64,000 nucleotides of DNA from Lyophyllum atratum (Eukaryota > Basidiomycota > Agaricomycetes > Agaricales > Lyophyllaceae): the NCBI GenBank assembly GCA_014905825.1, contig JACGCN010000034.1, forward strand, positions 538,003-602,002, in the 5' to 3' direction. Shown piece after piece: positions 58,892-64,000 of this stretch. Each line of letters starts with the position of its first letter. Position 1 is the first letter of the stretch. A model generated the notes under the pieces. The model saw nothing but the letters and a program-made list of their open reading frames with translations. It was not told where the DNA came from and ran no database searches. A program made the translations under genes and the position numbers.

Positions 58892-59999
58892 CTACGCGCC
58901 GACCTCTGGCCCGGGCCCGAGTGCGATCATGCTGAATTGCACGCTAGAAGTGTTGCTGACATAGGTCTCTTTAACGATCTTTGCAACATCCTGAGGAGAG
59001 CGGGTCAATGATTACTCAGGCCGACAGGATGACGCGCATACTGTTAACAGATCGTCTTTCATTTCTCCTCTGTCGACGGGTCCCTCGCGTCGCCCATCCA
59101 GCTCGATAACTCGGTACTCGCCAGGACCTCCAGGACCTCTGACGGCGGGTGCCTGGATGAAGCAGGTGAAATGCAACGTTGTATCAAGGTCGGTGGGCGC
59201 CTGGGTCTGACCGCCAGAGGCCGCTTCGGCATGGATGTTGGCAAAGAGTGGTGTCGTCTCGAGATGTTTTGCAATCTCGTCGGGTTTCTTCCCTGTAATA
59301 GATATCAAGTTCAATTCCGAGAGGGATTGGAGGTGACAGACAGACCTTTGCACTCTTCGATGAACTGCGCAAGAGCGCCGTGGGGCTCCATTGTCACGTC
59401 GGACTGTAGGTAGATCTATAAAAGACGACACGCGTCGAGGGCTAGGGTTCTCACATTGGCCAGGGCGTGAAGCAGTCCGATTGTTCCACACGCGTTAGGG
59501 ATCTTCAGAAGATAAAATTAGGGTATTGGGAGAGAAGATCACGGCGTACCGTTTGCTTGATCCAGAGCACTGTCGGATCCAGCGAGGGCTGCCCTTCATT
59601 CTTGATCTTTAGATCCTCCGCTTTCCTCTTCTCCTCGAGAGCATCTGTGATGGGGAACAGTAGCACCACGGCTTTGACAGGTTGGTTCACTAGGGCTAGA
59701 AGCTACAGCGGTTGTGATGCAGCGTCTTAATGGGCAAGCGGCAGGCGGGAGAGTCACGGTAGAAGTACCTCTGGATCCAGACCGTAGACATCTTGGAATT
59801 CTGCCTGGCTAGTGACGAGGCCCACTTTCTTTGACCACTGCAGAGGCGAAGAAAATGAGAGAGGAGTGCGAAAATGAGGGGACGCGACCGACAGCGTTTA
59901 GAACCTGTTCCAGACAGGTGTTTGTTAGCAACTATTGTATACATATTGCACTCTTGCCTCGGGATTGCTTTCGAGCGGCACCCAGCGGTTGATGGACAT
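58892..59999 (-). CDS. Ubiquitin carboxyl-terminal hydrolase (UCH, peptidase C12; YUH1/UCHL3 type)
   Basis: Cysteine protease that removes small adducts from the C-terminus of ubiquitin or NEDD8. The ATG at 59999 gives MSINRWVPLESNPE, then VLNA (12-nt exon) and WSKKVGLVTSQAEFQDVYG, LDPELLALVNQPVKAVVLLF. The active site is complete: oxyanion Gln in WIKQT and nucleophile in IPNACGTIGLLHALAN, His in TTLHFTCF, and Asp in VIELDGRR. The C-terminal exon DVAKIVKETYVSNTSSVQFS ends at a TAG at 58892. The intron after SNPE begins GC. The order and spacing match UCHL3. It is convergent with the coiled-coil gene. Confidence 0.93.
59893..59904 (-). other. 12-nt microexon in the UCH gene
   Basis: GTTCTAAACGCT codes Val-Leu-Asn-Ala. 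It lies between the GC-AG intron 59905-59957 and a GT-AG intron that begins at 59892. The join NPE-VLNA-WSKKVGL fits the family pattern NPEVxNxFxxxLGL. Confidence 0.75.
59905..59957 (-). other. GC-AG intron in the UCH gene
   Basis: Read on the minus strand, the exon ends CCCGAG, the intron starts GCAAGA and ends GAACAG. AG|GCAAG is the textbook context of GC donors. No in-frame GT donor restores the NPEV join. Confidence 0.8.
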
Positions 60000-60302
60000 C
60001 GGGAAGGTGCGTGATAAAGGTTGGATAAAGGAGAACAGAATACAAGTGACGTCCTATATAATTTGTCTCTATTCTTTTTGCCCCTTTCCCGTGACCTTGC
60101 TCCACGTCTCGATGTCCATTTCTTCAACGGACATCCTTGACACACGCATTCCAGACCTAACGGAAAGCTCACCGCACGTCGTCCTTTTACATGTCATGTA
60201 TTTAATACTTAGTACAACAGATTAGTTCCCGGTCCACCCTTTCGGCTACGCGTGGAAAACATGGACCACGTCAATAAAGAGCGGGGGCAGATTGTGGGCA
60301 GT
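60000..60302. other. Intergenic region between UCH start and BUB3 stop
   Basis: About 300 bp holding the UCH promoter and the BUB3 3' region. No gene seen. Confidence 0.5.
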
Positions 60303-61604
60303 TCACACCTTGATCTCGTCGCCTAGCTTCCTCACGAGGACCGTGGGGCGTTCTGCCGTTTTGAGCCCCGCCTCACCTTCATCCCATGTATAGCTCACTG
60401 CAATAGCAAGCTTCGTCCCATCACAGTTGAACGCGAGCGACGAAATGGGGTTCGAGAATTTCGGGTACTGGCGCAGCCGCTTCTTCACCTTGTGGTCCCA
60501 TATCGACACAGTGGCATCGGAGCCTGCTGAGGCAAAGGTGTTATATCTGGAGGAACATTAGTTATGGAGCGGAGGACGCGATGTGGATGCTTACATAGGG
60601 TGGAAGGCCAAGGCATTGACGGGCCAGACATGGTCAACATCATCGATGGTTTGTCGGTGGCACTTGAATGCATATTTCTTGTCTTGGGCAGCGGGGGACG
60701 GGTCGAAGTATTCCACCGCTATCCGGCCTTCCACTGAAGCAGTAGCGTAGCCTGGCGAGACAATTAGCATAAAAGTAGGGCATCGTCTGAGGATGCGCAC
60801 CTTGCCCACTTGGCATGCATGCAAGTGATCTCGTCATGAACTTGAGACTGCTCTCGCGCTCCTGTGCGGGAGTGTTCATGTTGCGAATGTCGTAGATATT
60901 GAAGAGCCTGCTGGCCATGGCAACGACGAGCGTGTTGTTGACAAGGTCAAGTTGATAGACCCGCTCGGGCGTGTTATGGGATGACTGTTGCGGGCTGGGT
61001 GCGCGGGAATCCCAGAACCGCAGGGTACGATCCCATGAGCCTGTTATTAGGACATCTGGAGACGATTTGAGCTGGATTTGAGGCAAGAGATGCGAGGGAA
61101 CGCACTGGTATCCCGAGAATAGGCCATGGTGGAGATGCTATCGTTGTGCGCACCAAGGTTACGCATGTTCTCAGTCCCAAGATCTAGCCTGTTGCAAAAG
61201 ATGTGAAAAAAACCACTGGTAGAGGGGAGATGCGACGCACTCTCTGACAGACGTGTCTAACCCTCCGCTGAACGCATGGGTTGCATCGGAGAAGCAGCAC
61301 GCTAGGACGGCTGCTCGATGATCAAATTTTGCTTTCTGCTCGCTTTCCCTCCCCCCTTTTTCGCCAACTTCGTAGAACCGGACACTCTGTTATCGACGGT
61401 CAGACTTTAACGAAAAATAAGGGGACGACTGTACCGTATCCCATGATGAAACCAAGAGGTGGTCTGGATTTGTGGGGGAATACCGCACGGATGATATGCT
61501 GTCGAATGGGGGCGAAGGGAGCGTCAAGGTGTTCTGTTCATCTTTACTGGCGCTAATTAATGAGGAACGAAGGAGAGGAATGGGGGTAGCATACCGTTGC
61601 TCAT
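60303..61604 (-). CDS. BUB3: Spindle checkpoint WD40 protein BUB3
   Basis: Kinetochore WD40 adaptor that binds Bub1/BubR1 (Mad3) and phosphorylated Knl1. The first exon is ATGAGCAACG at 61604. Intron 1 ends AAAG, giving [24 protein letters not shown] repeats follow: [58 protein letters not shown], then the Bub3 signature [17 protein letters not shown] and [11 protein letters not shown], and [20 protein letters not shown]. It ends RKLGDEIKV at 60303. EGRxAVEYFD and KYAFKCHR distinguish Bub3 from Rae1/Gle2. Only 75 bp separate its start codon from that of TFIIF beta on the other strand, so they share one promoter. Confidence 0.95.
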
Positions 61605-61679
61605 CGTGGTCGAAGCCAACTCGCGTTGTTTGGTCGTGTTAAAATTGCTGGTCTCATCTTAATTTACTCCTTCACCTTA
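61605..61679. promoter_or_regulatory. Shared divergent promoter, BUB3 and TFIIF beta
   Basis: Only 75 bp lie between the two start codons, so both core promoters and leaders must overlap here or extend into the partner gene. No TATA box was seen. Confidence 0.6.
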
Positions 61680-62900
61680 ATGGACGATGAGAAAAAGCCT
61701 TTCGACGCCGAGACCCATGACGACGACGACGCGCAACCAGACCCCGATGAACAACTCATGCTTGACCAGGGAAATGGTAGAGTTTGGCTCGTCAAGGTGC
61801 GTCCAGAACATGTTGCTTACATGAGCTCATCCAACCAGCCACTTAGATCCCTAAATTCCTGCTCAAACGTTGGGCAGCTCTCAATGTTGAGGACGTTCAC
61901 CTCGCCAGCATTCGCGTATACAACAACTCGATAAACCCCGCAAGCAAGAAACCGCGTATTGTGCTGTTTCTGCCGCCGAACCAAGACCCAAACGACCCAA
62001 CTGCCACACCTCCGCCCCCGCAGCCAGGCCGCCCTGCCTTCAATACCACCACCTCCTTTGCTACACTCGGAGCTGAACCCGACTGCTATGAGCTAGACAT
62101 GGTCAATGATTCAGTGGACAACCAGATTGTCGTCGCTGAGCGGCCAAAGGATGCATCACTAAGCGTCTCGATGAGCGCAGCCGCGGCGACGGTGAACACT
62201 CGTGCACGGACCACAATCCTAACAGGGCGTATTAAGCACGAGTGTACGCTGCGCCCGGCTTTCAGCCAGAGCTACCGGAAGCAGATGCGTGAGCGCCACA
62301 GGAAGTACAACACGCCCCAACGACAAATCAGGATGATTGACGACGCAGGCGTGCCGGGCGGACGTGGTGGCGTCAACAGACTCAGCAGTGGTGTCGGCGT
62401 CGGGGCAGGGAGTGCCTTTGGGGATCTCATTGTACGTGGCTTTCCTTCACTTTTTGGATTTCCGTCTTGACCTGGATTCGCGCAGAAAACCAAACCCAAA
62501 TTCGCAAAGGGCACGTTCGAACGTATGGCGCGGATGCCGCGCAACCAGCTTCTCGATCAAATCTTTCTCCTCTTTCGCGACCCGACACGCTGGGGCATCA
62601 AGCCTTTGCGGGAGAAGACCCAGCAGCCGGAGGTCTATCTCAAGGAAGTGCTTTCCGAGGTCGCGTTCCTGCATCGGAGCGGTGAGTACAATGGTCTGTG
62701 GGAGCTCAAAGACAACTTCAAAGAGGAAGGGGTGCGTGTCATTCTTCTGAATCCGTTGCACTTGCTGACTTTTTTTATGGTTGTAGATCAAGGGCGAGAA
62801 CGTGCCAGGGCCGAGTGGATTTGACGTAGGTGACACCAAGATGGAGGGCGTGGATGAAGAAGAAGAAGATGAGGACGAAGATATGGAGGAGATTTCGTGA
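61680..62900 (+). CDS. TFG2: TFIIF beta subunit (RAP30/TFG2)
   Basis: General transcription factor that escorts RNA polymerase II to promoters. The ATG at 61680 gives MDDEKKPFDAETHDDDD. After intron 1 the dimerisation region reads GRVWLVK-IPKFLLKRWAA and SIRVYNNSINPASKKPRIVL. The family motif RTTILTGRIKHECTLRP follows, then the winged-helix domain: ARMPRNQLLDQIFLLFRDPT, WGIKPLREKTQQPEVYLKEV, YNGLWELKDNF. An acidic tail (DEEEEDEDEDMEEIS) ends at 62900. A Gly/Val-rich insert lies between the halves. The length (about 350 residues) suits fungi. It is divergent from BUB3. Confidence 0.95.
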
Positions 62901-63177
62901 TTCACATCAGGACATGTGGAGAGGAGTGTGTTATATTATGATTGTAATTTATTTATTGACCGCCCTAGCTTGAGCCACAAGATTAAAGCATAATTCAACC
63001 CCAAATACTGAGCGAACCGTCGCTATCGTCTTAACAGTTGCAGTAAAGCCGCACTGCATGGAATCAACGCAATCTGAGACTAGGTAAAGCATGTCGAAGT
63101 TGTTTCTATTAGTACTATATCGTAAGAATTACGCCCATGTCCATTTCCAAGATATGACGAAGGCTGGCCACTGGCTG

Positions 63178-64000
63178 TCACCTACGATTCCAACGTTGCC
63201 AACAGACCCTTCCAGACAAATCCCTAGCATTTCCGCTTGACTCCGTATACTTGGACAAGATACCTCATCGTACATGGCTGCCGTTAAAAGCGTCAGTGTG
63301 AGCTATCGCGAAAAGGGAAGGAAGGCATACATGGTGTCAGGGCCTTGTCATCTTTCCAGATCTCGAACAACGACGCGGCCTCTGTCACGCTAAGTGCTCC
63401 GGCACATGTATCGGCCTCAGTCCAGTAGTGTACTCCATGAGGGGGCGCGAGCGCTCATCGTACGGCGACTTGAAGTGCTCGTGTGGAAGGCCGAGTGCGT
63501 CCTTCAGCTCCAGTGGGAGCTTGTACACCGTGTCCGAACTCGTGACAGCTCCAACGAATGCACCCTTTGCCTAGACATCATATGGATTCATTAGAGGTAA
63601 CGAACTTGATGGTAAGAGATGGCATACAAAGGCACGTTTGCCAGAGGCGAACTCCATGATCAAACGTGGCAGCGATAGATGATATGGTCGAATGGGTACG
63701 AAATGAGGGTCGCGGTATGCCGTTTGGCAGTATAATGATTGGAAGTCATCTACAGCGAAGAGAACTGGGCTCCTAATTGTCGACAGAACATTAGTTACTT
63801 GTGGTAGTTGTCATGCAAAGTCACAAACTTGGTTTGGATACTTAGCTCCAACATGACAGCTTCGAGAATAAGAGGCGCGAGCGGTGGCTCCTTGATGGCG
63901 ACTCCGATGAGGTCGGTCAGGTTCGTTCCAAGTGGAACCTCTCGCTTCTCAAAGACGTGTTTTTTCTGCGTCGTTAAGGCGGATAGTTTAGCATGGTTGG
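63178..64000 (-). CDS. Mitochondrial ribosomal protein mS29 (DAP3/RSM23), 5' end outside window
   Basis: GTP-binding protein of the mitochondrial small ribosomal subunit. Only the C-terminal half is here; the gene runs off the window at 64000. Visible exons read FEKREVPLGTNLTDLIGVAI and LILEAVMLELSIQ. After an intron comes SPVLFAVDDFQSLYCQTAYR and DPHFVPIRPYHLSLPRLIM (the family's FQ-LY-TAYRDPHF-I-PYHLS-PR signature), then AKGAFVGAVTSSDTVYKLPL and EASLFEIWKDDKALT. The final exon ILSKYTESSGNARDLSGR ends at a TGA at 63178. The P-loop part is beyond the window. Confidence 0.9.

Noticed and set aside
60303..61604. WD40 gene as RAE1/GLE2
   Set aside because: The [10 protein letters not shown] and KYAFKCHR segments, plus the ISSVRYSP...LLVSSWDT start, are those of BUB3.

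Overview
The window is nuclear DNA from a filamentous basidiomycete, most likely an Agaricomycete. Almost every gene is cut by many 45-70 nt GT-AG introns. The genes are housekeeping fungal ones (clathrin heavy chain, BUB3, RHO3, VRG4, SHR3, pyruvate carboxylase), and spacing is compact with frequent head-to-head and tail-to-tail pairs. No rRNA, CRISPR array, bacterial operon or virus was seen.

Layout. 1-1570: nothing recognised. 1571-4992 (+): Zn2Cys6 transcription factor. 5572-8384 (-): CCCH/DUF1771/Smr protein, divergent from an intronless APH-type kinase (8499-9368, +). 10241-11953 (+): unknown membrane protein. 12483-13715 (-): ANY1/PQLC1-type PQ-loop protein, divergent from the VRG4 GDP-mannose transporter (13964-15542, +). 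16350-21348 (+): pyruvate carboxylase. 21856-23144 (-): nitronate monooxygenase, divergent from SmB (23544-24320, +). 24330-25579 (-): tentative unknown gene. 25.6-28.6 kb: gene-poor. 28639-29550 (-): ECL1-type zinc protein. 29.6-33.3 kb: gene-poor. 33296-34071 (-): SHR3/Psh3 permease chaperone. 34197-37790: complete DNA transposon. 37969-43382 (-): BEM3-type PX-PH-RhoGAP. 43.4-46.0 kb: nothing recognised. 46039-49272 (+): Fe-S L-serine dehydratase. 50181-56473 (+): clathrin heavy chain. 56787-57845 (-): RHO3. 58068-58856 (+): MCUR1/FMP32-like coiled coil. 58892-59999 (-): ubiquitin C-terminal hydrolase. 60303-61604 (-): BUB3, divergent from TFIIF beta (61680-62900, +). 63178 to window end (-): mitochondrial ribosomal protein mS29, cut by the window edge.

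The most interesting object is the 3,594-bp element at 34197-37790. It has 31-bp terminal inverted repeats (one mismatch), a TA duplication, and an intact 321-residue DDE transposase on the minus strand. A second, convergent gene of seven exons encodes a 509-residue protein I cannot assign. All exon junctions keep frame, so the copy looks young. It lies 126 bp from the SHR3 start codon. A second theme is extreme gene structure: exons of 7, 9, 10 and 12 nt and three apparent GC-AG introns, each supported because only that splicing restores a conserved protein motif.

Functional links are loose. RHO3, BEM3 and clathrin serve polarity and trafficking. VRG4, SHR3 and ANY1 act in the secretory pathway. 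The other genes are independent housekeeping functions. Gene ends were set by reading splice sites by eye. First exons are least certain for nitronate monooxygenase, RHO3, BEM3 and the 10.2-kb membrane protein.
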